Of a stretch of DNA of 18,367 nt, positions 1 to 6,569 are shown piece by piece. The stretch spans positions 1-18,367 of the forward strand of contig PLTE01000244.1 in NCBI GenBank assembly GCA_003164375.1, written 5' to 3'. Position 1 is the stretch's first letter. Each line of letters opens with the position of its first letter. This stretch comes from Hyphomicrobiales bacterium. GTDB taxonomy: Bacteria; Pseudomonadota; Alphaproteobacteria; Rhizobiales; Xanthobacteraceae. Made by a program: the position numbers and the translations under genes. The notes below the pieces were generated by a model. The model was given only the letters and a program-made list of their open reading frames with translations. It did no database searches and was not told the DNA's origin.

Positions 1-87
1 CACCAGCGGATAGCGCTTGCGGCCGGCCAATCGCTGGCGCAGCACGTATGAGCCGACCTTCGCCATTTGTCGCAGAGATACACCCAC
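1..87 (-). CDS. hpnH: HpnH, hopanoid radical SAM protein (5' end only)
   Basis: The first 29 codons of a minus-strand gene that runs off the left edge. The translation contains VGSYVLRQRL followed by KRYPLV, which matches the conserved N-terminus of HpnH, the radical SAM enzyme that adds adenosine to the hopene skeleton to start C35 hopanoid synthesis. The CxxxCxxC cluster motif lies outside the window. I chose the GTG start at 87 rather than the in-frame ATG at 66. The GTG is preceded by AGAGGA at an 8-base spacing and gives the usual short leader before VGSYV, whereas the ATG has no ribosome binding site. It lies 91 bp downstream of ispH on the same strand, so the two may be cotranscribed. 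The identification rests on about 20 conserved residues plus the neighbouring ispH and hpnN. Confidence 0.8.
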   Translation of the reverse strand, partial: MGVSLRQMAKVGSYVLRQRLAGRKRYPLV

Positions 88-178
88 AACCGTTATCCTC
101 TTCGTATTTGCGTTCTTGCCGCCGGCCGTTGTCCAAATCGGACTCTTGCAACTTGGACTCTCGCGACCGGCGTTCGGT

Positions 179-1135
179 TCAAACTTTCGCGGTGACGCGT
201 CCGGTCGTAACGCCGTCGGTCAATTCCGGCGGCAAACGGAATTCTATCGTTTCATGCCGGCCGGCCAATTGGCTGACATGGACCGGGCCAAGCCGCCGCA
301 GCGCGTCGATAACGTCCTCCACCAAGACTTCCGGCGCCGAGGCTCCAGCCGTGATGCCGACGGTCTCGGCGGTGGAAAACCAATGCGGATCGAGCTCGCT
401 GCCGTCGGCGATGAGGTAACTCGGCGTGCCGGCTTCCTCGCCGATCTCGCGCAGGCGGTTGGAATTGGAACTGTTCTTGGCGCCAACCACCAGGATAACG
501 TCGACCGCCTCGCTAAGTTCACGCACCGCGGTCTGCCGGTTTTGCGTCGCATAGCAGATGTCGCGTGTCTCCGGGCCGACGATATTGCTGAAACGGTTAT
601 GCAGCGCCGCAATGATGCCGCGGGTGTCATCGACGGAGAGCGTGGTCTGCGTCACATAGGCGACCGGCGTATTCGAGGGAATATCGAGCGAGGCGACATC
701 GGCCTCGGTCTGCACCAGCGTGACCGGCTCGGCGATCTGGCCCATGGTGCCCTCGACCTCCGGGTGGCCGGCATGGCCGATGAGAATGAGCTGGCGGCCC
801 TGGGCGACATAGCGCTTGCCCTGATTATGCACCTTGGTGACCAGCGGGCAGGTCGCGTTCAACACCGGCAGCGCACGCGCGGCCGCTTCTTCCTCGACGC
901 TTTTGGCGACGCCATGGGCGCTGAAGATGGTGACCGCATTGGGCGGGACTTCGGACAGGTCCTCGACGAATCGGGCGCCCTTGGCTTTGAGGCTCTCCAC
1001 CACATGCTTATTGTGGACGATCTCGTGGCGCACATAGACCGGGGGGCCGTATTTCTGCAGGGCGCGCTCGACGATTTCGATCGCGCGCACGACGCCGGCG
1101 CAGAAACCGCGAGGCTGGGCGAGGATTACTTTCAT
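179..1135 (-). CDS. ispH: IspH (LytB), 4-hydroxy-3-methylbut-2-enyl diphosphate reductase
   Basis: The last enzyme of the MEP isoprenoid pathway. It reduces HMBPP to IPP and DMAPP in the cytosol using a [4Fe-4S] cluster. The protein has 318 residues, the normal length. The three cluster cysteines are present at C12 (PRGFCAG), C96 (NATCPLVTKVH) and C194 (DICYATQNR), with H41, H74 (SAHGV), H124 and E126 (GHPEVEGT) at the usual positions. The frame continues upstream to 1243, but the start at 1135 is preferred: MKVILAQPRGFCAG is the family N-terminus, and GGGAGA lies about 8 bases upstream. The upstream extension is only a tandem repeat reading AVQPA. Neighbours hpnH and hpnN suggest this copy supplies isoprenoid precursors for hopanoids. 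Whether it is the only ispH in the genome cannot be seen. Confidence 0.97.
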   Translation of the reverse strand: MKVILAQPRGFCAGVVRAIEIVERALQKYGPPVYVRHEIVHNKHVVESLKAKGARFVEDLSEVPPNAVTIFSAHGVAKSVEEEAAARALPVLNATCPLVTKVHNQGKRYVAQGRQLILIGHAGHPEVEGTMGQIAEPVTLVQTEADVASLDIPSNTPVAYVTQTTLSVDDTRGIIAALHNRFSNIVGPETRDICYATQNRQTAVRELSEAVDVILVVGAKNSSNSNRLREIGEEAGTPSYLIADGSELDPHWFSTAETVGITAGASAPEVLVEDVIDALRRLGPVHVSQLAGRHETIEFRLPPELTDGVTTGRVTAKV

Positions 1136-1174
1136 CAAGGTCTCCCGGTCCTTATGCCGGTTAACTGCTGTTGG

Positions 1175-1230
1175 TTGGACTGCGGCCGGTTGGACTGCGG
1201 CAGGTTGGACTGCGGCAGGTTGAACTGCGG
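1175..1230. repeat. 15-bp tandem repeat in the ispH leader
   Basis: Unit TTGGACTGCGGCAGG (plus strand). Copies lie at 1175-1189 (one mismatch, CCGG for CAGG), 1190-1204 and 1205-1219 (both exact), with a partial, diverged copy at 1220-1230. A more degenerate copy may precede it at 1161-1174. The array begins about 40 bp upstream of the chosen ispH start, so it lies in the 5' leader or promoter region. It would encode AVQPA repeats only if an upstream start were used. Confidence 0.85.
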
Positions 1231-1791
1231 TGTTACGCCGCAATAGCGCGGCCGCGGTGGATTATGTCTCAATGACTTAGTCCCGATTACTTATTCCCAA
1301 TTACTTGGCTGTAAAGCCGCTACAATCAAGCCCGGACCGGTTACCTTAAGCCCGTAGTTCTCGGGTTTTGGTCGTTGCGCCGGCAAGATCGGCGACCGGT
1401 ATCAGCGATCCCGCCCGATATCCCCGTATCCAGCCACCATTGAGCGGAATTGCAGTCCGTTGTCCAGCACGCTATGCCGTGCGCGCCGGTGCCGGCCTGC
1501 CAGCGTTTTTCGAGGAGTTTGGCAGGTCGATACGTCCGACATTGAACCTGGGTGCCTCGCCCGCCGTCGAACAGGAAGCGTTGACGTCTTGCAACAGGCG
1601 CCAATGGCGGTGAACCGCGTAGGAAAATATCCACGATTTCACTTTTGTCGCCATTCAGGGCAATTAGGGTGGCGAATGGAGCGGCGAGGCCGGATCGGCC
1701 GCCTCCATTTCGCCGTTCTCTTGCCGCCTCAAACCCCGTGGACTTGTCGCTCACCCCGTCCCGCTGACCACGCCATCACGCTGATTGCTTC
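1231..1791. other. Gap between divergent ispH and hpnN, no convincing gene
   Basis: Together with the repeat array this gives 656 bp between two divergent starts. Several short overlapping frames exist on both strands (for example 1341-1754 minus and 1460-1795 plus), but none has a recognisable domain, a good ribosome binding site or a convincing start. The features I see are an imperfect direct repeat of about 14 bp (TCCCGATTACTT at 1281-1292, TCCCAATTACTT at 1295-1306) in a locally AT-richer strip that could hold the ispH promoter, and a small hairpin followed by TTTT at 1348-1369 (CCCG arms). The function of the rest is unknown. Confidence 0.5.
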
Positions 1792-4392
1792 ATGAAAACG
1801 ATCACTGCCATCGTTGTCCGCGCGGTTGATTTTTGCGCGCAATATGCGTGGCCGGTGATCGGCGTGTCGATCCTGCTGACCCTGCTGGCGTCCTGGTACG
1901 CCGCCACGCATTTCGCCCTGACAACCGATATTAACCAACTCATTTCCCCGCACATCGCGTGGCGGGAACGCGAGGCCGCCTTCGAAAAGGCCTTTCCGCA
2001 ATTCGAGCTGATCGTAGCGGTGGTCGACGCGCCGACGCCGGAACTCGTCGCCGAGGCCACCGACGCGCTGGTGCAGAAGCTCGAGCAACGCAAGGATCTG
2101 TTTCATTCTATCGACGAGCCGAAGGGCGGCAGCTTTTTTGCGCAGAACGGCCTGTTGTTCGAGCAGACCGCCGACCTTGCACCGCAAATGACCATGCTGA
2201 CCCAGGCCCAGCGCCTGGTGCAGGTGCTGGCGGAGGATCCGACCCTGCGCGGCGCGATTCAAGTGCTGCAATTCGGCTTGCTCGGCGTGCAGGGCGGCCA
2301 GATCAAGCTCGACAACATGACCTGGCCGATGACGCTTGCCGCCGACGCGATCGAGAAAGTCAATGCGGGGCGGCCGGCGAGCTTCTCCTGGCACGAATTG
2401 GTCGAGGGTCACGCCGCCAAGCCCGACGAGCGGCTTCGCTTCCTCGAAATCCAGGCGACGCTCGATTACTCCGAACTCGAGCCCGGCCATCAGGCGACCG
2501 AAGCGATCCGCCAGGCCGCCGCCGATCTCGATTTTGCGTCCAAATATCAGGCCCGCTTGCGGTTGACCGGCCCGGTGCCGATGGCCGACGAGGAATTCGC
2601 CACGATCAAGGAGAACGCAGCGCTCAATGCCACGGTCACGATCATGATCGTGCTCGTCATCCTGTGGCTGGCGCTGCGCTGGGTGCGCATCATTTTCGCG
2701 GTGTTCGCCTGCCTCGTCGTCGGGCTTTCCATCACTGCCGCCGTCGGCATGCTGATGGTCGGCACGCTCAATCTGATCTCGGTCTATTTCGCCGTGCTGT
2801 TCGTAGGTCTCGGCGTCGATTTCGGGCTTCAGTTCAGCGTCCGCTACCGGGCCGAGCGGCACGAGATCGACGATGTGCGCGGTGCGCTGTCGCAAGCCGC
2901 CCGCCGCGCCGGCGGGCCACTGACGCTCGCCGCTTGCGCGACGGCGGCCGGCTTTTTGTCGTTCCTGCCGACGGTCTACAAGGGGGTCTCCGAACTCGGC
3001 CTTATTGCCGGTGTCGGCATGCTGATCGCGTTTCTCACCAGTATTACGCTGTTGCCGGCGCTGTTGAGCGTGCTCAAGCCGCCATCCGAACCGGCGCAAC
3101 TCGGCTACGCCGTGCTGGCGCCGGTAGATCGTTTCCTCGCCCGCCACCGCATCGCTATCCTCATCGTGACCGGGCTTGTCGTCGCCAGTGGGCTGCCGCT
3201 TTTGTTCTGGCTGCGATTCGATTTCAATCCGATCAACCTGCGCAGCCCGACGGCCGAATCGGTAGCGACCTATCTGGAATTGAAGGCCGATCCGGATTCT
3301 GGCGCCAACGACATCCAGGTTCTGGAGACGTCGCTGACCGAGGCCGACCAAATAGCGGCGAAGCTGCGGGTACTGCCGCAGGTTGCGCGCGTGCTCACTT
3401 TGTCGAGCTTCATTCCTCCCGATCAGCAGCAAAAACTGCCGCTGATTGAGAACGCGGCAAAGACGCTCGTTCCGGCGCTCAATCCGACCGCGCCGAGCCC
3501 TCAGCCGACCGACCCGCAGAATGTCAGTATGATGAATTCCACCGTTGACCTCCTCAACCGGCTCGCCGGCACCGGCACCGGCAGCGGCGCCATCGCGGCA
3601 CGACGGCTCGCCACGGCGATGACGGCGCTTGCCAAAGGCGATCCAGCGGCGCGGCAGCGCGTCGAAACGGTGCTGGTGCAGCCGTTGCACACCGCGCTCG
3701 ACGATCTGCGCAATCTGTTCAAGGCGAAAGAGGTCAACCGCGCCAATATTCCGGCCAACCTGGCACGGCAATGGGTGACCGCGGACGGGCATGCGCGCAT
3801 CGACGTCTCGCCGTCGGGCGATGCCAACGACAATGCGACGCTCAGCGCGTTCGCGCGCGCCGTTCAGTCCGTCGCGCCCGACGCGACGGAGGGGCCGATC
3901 TCGATACTCGAGGCGCGCCAAGCGATCGTCTCCGCCTTTATCGAGGCCGGCGCCTGCGCGCTCATTTCTATCGGTATTCTGCTCTGGATTACGCTGCGTC
4001 GGTTCAGCGACGTGCTGTTGACGCTGGTTCCGCTTTTGCTTGCGGGCGTCGTCACGCTCGAAATCTGCGTGCTGGTCGGTCTGGCGCTCAACTTCGCCAA
4101 CATCATCGCGCTGCCGCTGCTGCTGGGCGTCGGCGTCGCGTTCAAGATCTATTACATCATGGCGTGGCGCGAGGGGCAGACCAACCTGTTACAGTCGGTG
4201 CTGACGCGGGCGGTGACGTTCAGCGCGATGACCACCGCAACCGCGTTCGGCAGCCTGTGGTTTTCCAGCCATCCCGGCACTTCGAGCATGGGCAAGCTGT
4301 TGGCGATTTCGTTGATCACGACGATGGCGGCCGCGGCGTTATTCCAGCCGATCCTGATGGGCAAGCCGCGCGACCAGAAACCGTCGGCGTAG
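1792..4392 (+). CDS. hpnN: HpnN, RND-superfamily hopanoid transporter
   Basis: An 866-residue inner-membrane protein of the MMPL/RND superfamily. In Rhodopseudomonas palustris HpnN is needed to move hopanoids to the outer membrane. A first membrane helix at about residues 18-36 is followed by the typical HpnN sequence TDINQLISP and WREREAAFEKAFPQ. Next comes a large periplasmic domain, then a bundle of helices from about residue 280 to 430, including GLGVDFGLQFSVRYR near residue 340. A second copy of the same layout follows: a helix near 453-475, a periplasmic domain, and a helix bundle at about 715-860. The two-fold repeat is the normal RND architecture. The ATG at 1792 has no strong Shine-Dalgarno, but MKTITAIVVRAVDF followed by the first helix fits the family start. 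It is divergent from ispH and hpnH, which supports a hopanoid role. Confidence 0.93.
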   Translation: MKTITAIVVRAVDFCAQYAWPVIGVSILLTLLASWYAATHFALTTDINQLISPHIAWREREAAFEKAFPQFELIVAVVDAPTPELVAEATDALVQKLEQRKDLFHSIDEPKGGSFFAQNGLLFEQTADLAPQMTMLTQAQRLVQVLAEDPTLRGAIQVLQFGLLGVQGGQIKLDNMTWPMTLAADAIEKVNAGRPASFSWHELVEGHAAKPDERLRFLEIQATLDYSELEPGHQATEAIRQAAADLDFASKYQARLRLTGPVPMADEEFATIKENAALNATVTIMIVLVILWLALRWVRIIFAVFACLVVGLSITAAVGMLMVGTLNLISVYFAVLFVGLGVDFGLQFSVRYRAERHEIDDVRGALSQAARRAGGPLTLAACATAAGFLSFLPTVYKGVSELGLIAGVGMLIAFLTSITLLPALLSVLKPPSEPAQLGYAVLAPVDRFLARHRIAILIVTGLVVASGLPLLFWLRFDFNPINLRSPTAESVATYLELKADPDSGANDIQVLETSLTEADQIAAKLRVLPQVARVLTLSSFIPPDQQQKLPLIENAAKTLVPALNPTAPSPQPTDPQNVSMMNSTVDLLNRLAGTGTGSGAIAARRLATAMTALAKGDPAARQRVETVLVQPLHTALDDLRNLFKAKEVNRANIPANLARQWVTADGHARIDVSPSGDANDNATLSAFARAVQSVAPDATEGPISILEARQAIVSAFIEAGACALISIGILLWITLRRFSDVLLTLVPLLLAGVVTLEICVLVGLALNFANIIALPLLLGVGVAFKIYYIMAWREGQTNLLQSVLTRAVTFSAMTTATAFGSLWFSSHPGTSSMGKLLAISLITTMAAAALFQPILMGKPRDQKPSA

Positions 4393-4501
4393 AGTGCGAT
4401 GCCGAAAAAGCCTGTCCCCGGACTTGATCGAGGGCGGAAACCGGCTTTCGGAAAAGATCGCGCTCCAAGACAATACCGCGCTGTCAGCACTCCGCGGAGC
4501 T
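4393..4501. repeat. Convergent spacer with imperfect inverted repeat
   Basis: Spacer between the converging hpnN and DUF2147 genes. CCGAAA-AA-GCC at 4402-4412 can pair with GGCTTTCGG at 4443-4451, leaving two bulged A. The loop holds CCCCGGACTTGATCGAGGG, which resembles the GG-CTTGA-CC palindromic intergenic repeats seen in many Rhizobiales. A 10-bp perfect palindrome CTCCGCGGAG follows at about 4490-4499. It may act as a bidirectional transcription stop, but no clear T-run is present. The link to a repeat family is from memory. Confidence 0.4.
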
Positions 4502-5089
4502 TTACGGATTTGGTGCCAGCCCCGGTTTGCGCGGCGCCGCGGCGCGCTTGCCGGGCGGATTGGAATTGACCATCGGATTCGGGTTGGCCACCACATTGGG
4601 ATTAACGGACGGATCGAGCATGCTGTAGGCAGAATCCGGCAAGCGCGTCCAATATTGATTTTGACCTAACAGCTCGAAGCCGATGTAGCCGCGTACGACC
4701 AACGTCTGACCGTCGGGCGTCAGCTTCATCGTGGCCTGGTAGATTTTGCCGTCGCGCGGATCGAGAATCGTGCCGCCACCGAATTTGTCGTCGCCCTCCG
4801 GCTTCATGCCGCGGACGATTTCCAGCCCGAGCCAGGTATGGCCGTGACGATCGTCCTTGCACTGGTCGCAGACGACGTTCGGGTCCTCGCCGGGCTTGAG
4901 GAACATCCTGGCGATAATACCTCCATAGACGCCGTCGTGATCGCTGATCACGAACCAGCCGGTGGGTTCCTTGGTGCTGCTATCGACCGCTTGCCAGAGG
5001 CCGACCGGCGTCTGGTCGGCGCTCAAACCCGCAATCGGGACCACCAGCGGTCCAAGCGCCGCAATAACTGCTAGAACTCCTGCCCGCAT
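4502..5089 (-). CDS. Secreted DUF2147 family protein
   Basis: A 195-residue protein of the DUF2147 family, a periplasmic or exported family of unknown biochemical function. A signal peptide covers residues 1 to about 22 (MRAGVLAVIAALG to GLSA). The core holds the typical GLWQAVD opening, TGWFVISDHDGVYGG, a CDQC cysteine pair, LGLEIVRGM, then GGTILDPRDGKIY and LVVRGYIGFELLGQNQYWTR near the end of the domain. The last 45 or so residues form a Pro/Asn-rich tail (PNVVANPNPMVNSNPPG) ending in a basic Lys/Arg segment. The frame is open upstream to 5191, but the start at 5089 is preferred because AGGAG lies 8 bases before it and the signal peptide begins there. The upstream extension encodes only a CGEAQ tandem repeat. 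Confidence 0.85.
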   Translation of the reverse strand: MRAGVLAVIAALGPLVVPIAGLSADQTPVGLWQAVDSSTKEPTGWFVISDHDGVYGGIIARMFLKPGEDPNVVCDQCKDDRHGHTWLGLEIVRGMKPEGDDKFGGGTILDPRDGKIYQATMKLTPDGQTLVVRGYIGFELLGQNQYWTRLPDSAYSMLDPSVNPNVVANPNPMVNSNPPGKRAAAPRKPGLAPNP

Positions 5090-5141
5090 CGTCCGAACTC
5101 CTGGAAGGTTCCGGGCGCCAGTTTTTGCCGCGCCGATGTTC

Positions 5142-5213
5142 GCTTCGCCACAGTCTTGCGCTTCGCCACAGACTTGCGCTTCACCACACACTTGCGCTTC
5201 GCCAGAAAGCGCG
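5142..5213. repeat. 18-bp tandem repeat upstream of the DUF2147 gene
   Basis: Unit GCTTCGCCACAGACTTGC (plus strand). Copies lie at 5142-5159 (one change), 5160-5177, 5178-5195 (two changes) and a partial copy at 5196-5213 that diverges after 10 bases. The array lies 53 bp upstream of the chosen start of the minus-strand gene. It stays in frame with that gene, encoding CGEAQ(V/D)-like units, but is more likely leader or promoter DNA. Confidence 0.85.
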
Positions 5214-5340
5214 GTTGCGGCTTATGCTTTCCACCTTACGCCGCTTGCGCAATGCAGATAGTCGGGTCGCCCGCTGGATGCAATGGCCGCGCTTGGGTTA
5301 TGCAGATGACCATGCGATCCTACGACATCTCACGCAGAAT

Positions 5341-5354
5341 TTGACACGGGTCAA
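5341..5354. promoter_or_regulatory. TTGAC-N4-GTCAA palindrome before the catabolic operon
   Basis: TTGACACGGGTCAA is a perfect 5-bp inverted repeat with a 4-bp centre, 62 bp upstream of the first operon gene. Its left half plus one base (TTGACA) equals a sigma70 -35 hexamer, although the -10 position 17 bp on (AGAAAC) is poor. The shape TTGA-N6-TCAA is that of CRP/FNR/FixK/NNR-superfamily sites, and a repressor operator would look similar. No regulator gene lies nearby to choose between these. Confidence 0.45.
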
Positions 5355-5416
5355 GATTGCGGCAGAAACTTGATGCAATACGAAAAATCCATTCTCAAAC
5401 CTGATCGAGGAGCGCC

Positions 5417-6541
5417 GTGAGGATCAAAACGATCGAGCCCATCGCGGTCAGCCTGCCGATGAAAAAGCCGGTGCAGATGTCCGGCGAGACCGTCGCGCGG
5501 GCCGACAACGTGCTGCTTCGCATCGAAGCCGAGGACGGCACCGTCGGTTGGGGGGAGGCGGCGTCTGCGCCGGTCATGACCGGGGAAACCGTCGCCAGCA
5601 TGATGGCGGCGGTGGAACAGATGACGCCCGGCCTGCTCGGGCGCTCCGCCGACGATTTTGCCGGCGCGGCTACGGCGATGGCCGGACGGATGTACGGCAA
5701 TAGCGGCGCCAAGGCGGCCATCGACATCGCGCTGCACGATCTCGTCGGCCGCGCCACGGGGCGGCCGGTCTATGCGCTTCTCGGCGGCATCAAGCGCAGC
5801 CGCATGCCGGTCCTTGCCGTCATCGGATCCGAAGATGCGTTAGCCGATCTGCGCGAGGCGGAGGCCCGCTACGCCTCAGGTTATCGCGCATTCAAGATCA
5901 AAGTCGGGCTCGGTGCGGCACAGGCCGATGCCGCGCGGACGCGAAGCCTCTGCACGGCGCTCAAAAAGCACGGCGACAACAGCCTTGTCTCGGCCGACGC
6001 CAATCAGGGCTTCGGCGTCGACGAGGCGTTGGACTACGTGCGCGCGATCGGCGACTGCGGGCTCGATTTCTTCGAGCAGCCCGTCGATGCGCACGATCTC
6101 GATTCCATGGCGCGGGTCGCCTCAGCGACCCGGATCGCGATCGGCGCCGACGAGGGCATCCATTCGCGCGACGATATCGCGCGTCATCATGAGCGCAAGG
6201 CCGCGCGTGGCGTAAGCCTCAAGGCGATCAAGCTCGGCGGTCTCGGTGCGATGCTCGATGCCTGCCGGCTCGCCGACCGGCTTGAAATGAGCGTCAATAT
6301 CTCGTGCAAGACCGGCGAATCGAGCGTCGCTTCGGCGGCCTCGCTGCACGCCGCCGCGGCTGCACCCGCGATCGCCTGGGGACTGACCGTGACCAGCCCG
6401 GGTCTTGCCGAGGACGTCGTTGTCGAGCCGCTGCGCATCGAGGCCGGCCATATCGAGGTGTCGGACCGCCCCGGGCTCGGCATCGAAGTCGACGAACGCC
6501 GGGTGCGGCGCTGCCAGCAGGACTTTAAAAGAGTGGCGTGA
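5417..6541 (+). CDS. Enolase-superfamily (MR/MLE) enzyme, substrate unknown
   Basis: A 374-residue protein of the mandelate racemase/muconate-lactonizing enzyme family. The N-terminal capping domain (about 1-125) is followed by the barrel. It carries the MLE-subgroup catalytic K-x-K (FKIKVG), the three metal ligands in SADANQG, FFEQPV and GADEG, and the opposite catalytic Lys in LKAIKLGG. All are intact, so it should be active with Mg2+ on a carboxylate substrate by alpha-proton abstraction. Known members of the subgroup are cycloisomerases, OSBS, dipeptide epimerases and betaine racemases; I cannot tell which fits. The start is GTG at 5417 with GAGGAG 4 bases upstream. It is the first gene of the operon, ending 28 bp before the molybdenum enzyme gene. 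The Cys/Ser-rich NISCKTGESSVASAASLH near the end is typical of the family's last barrel strands. Confidence 0.9.
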   Translation: MRIKTIEPIAVSLPMKKPVQMSGETVARADNVLLRIEAEDGTVGWGEAASAPVMTGETVASMMAAVEQMTPGLLGRSADDFAGAATAMAGRMYGNSGAKAAIDIALHDLVGRATGRPVYALLGGIKRSRMPVLAVIGSEDALADLREAEARYASGYRAFKIKVGLGAAQADAARTRSLCTALKKHGDNSLVSADANQGFGVDEALDYVRAIGDCGLDFFEQPVDAHDLDSMARVASATRIAIGADEGIHSRDDIARHHERKAARGVSLKAIKLGGLGAMLDACRLADRLEMSVNISCKTGESSVASAASLHAAAAAPAIAWGLTVTSPGLAEDVVVEPLRIEAGHIEVSDRPGLGIEVDERRVRRCQQDFKRVA

Positions 6542-6569
6542 GCCAACGAGACGAGGCTAGCGAGACGCG

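Noticed and set aside
1136..1243. N-terminally extended IspH with AVQPA repeats
   Set aside because: The start at 1135 gives the conserved family N-terminus and has a ribosome binding site. The extension is a tandem DNA repeat.
1341..1754. 137-codon minus-strand frame between ispH and hpnN
   Set aside because: It begins with GTG, has no convincing ribosome binding site and no recognisable motif. Frames of this size arise by chance at this GC content; kept only as part of the gap description.
1729..3921. 730-codon open frame antisense to hpnN
   Set aside because: It is the complement of a clearly identified RND gene. The translation is Arg/Gly/Asp/His-rich with no domain, as expected from an antisense frame in GC-rich DNA.
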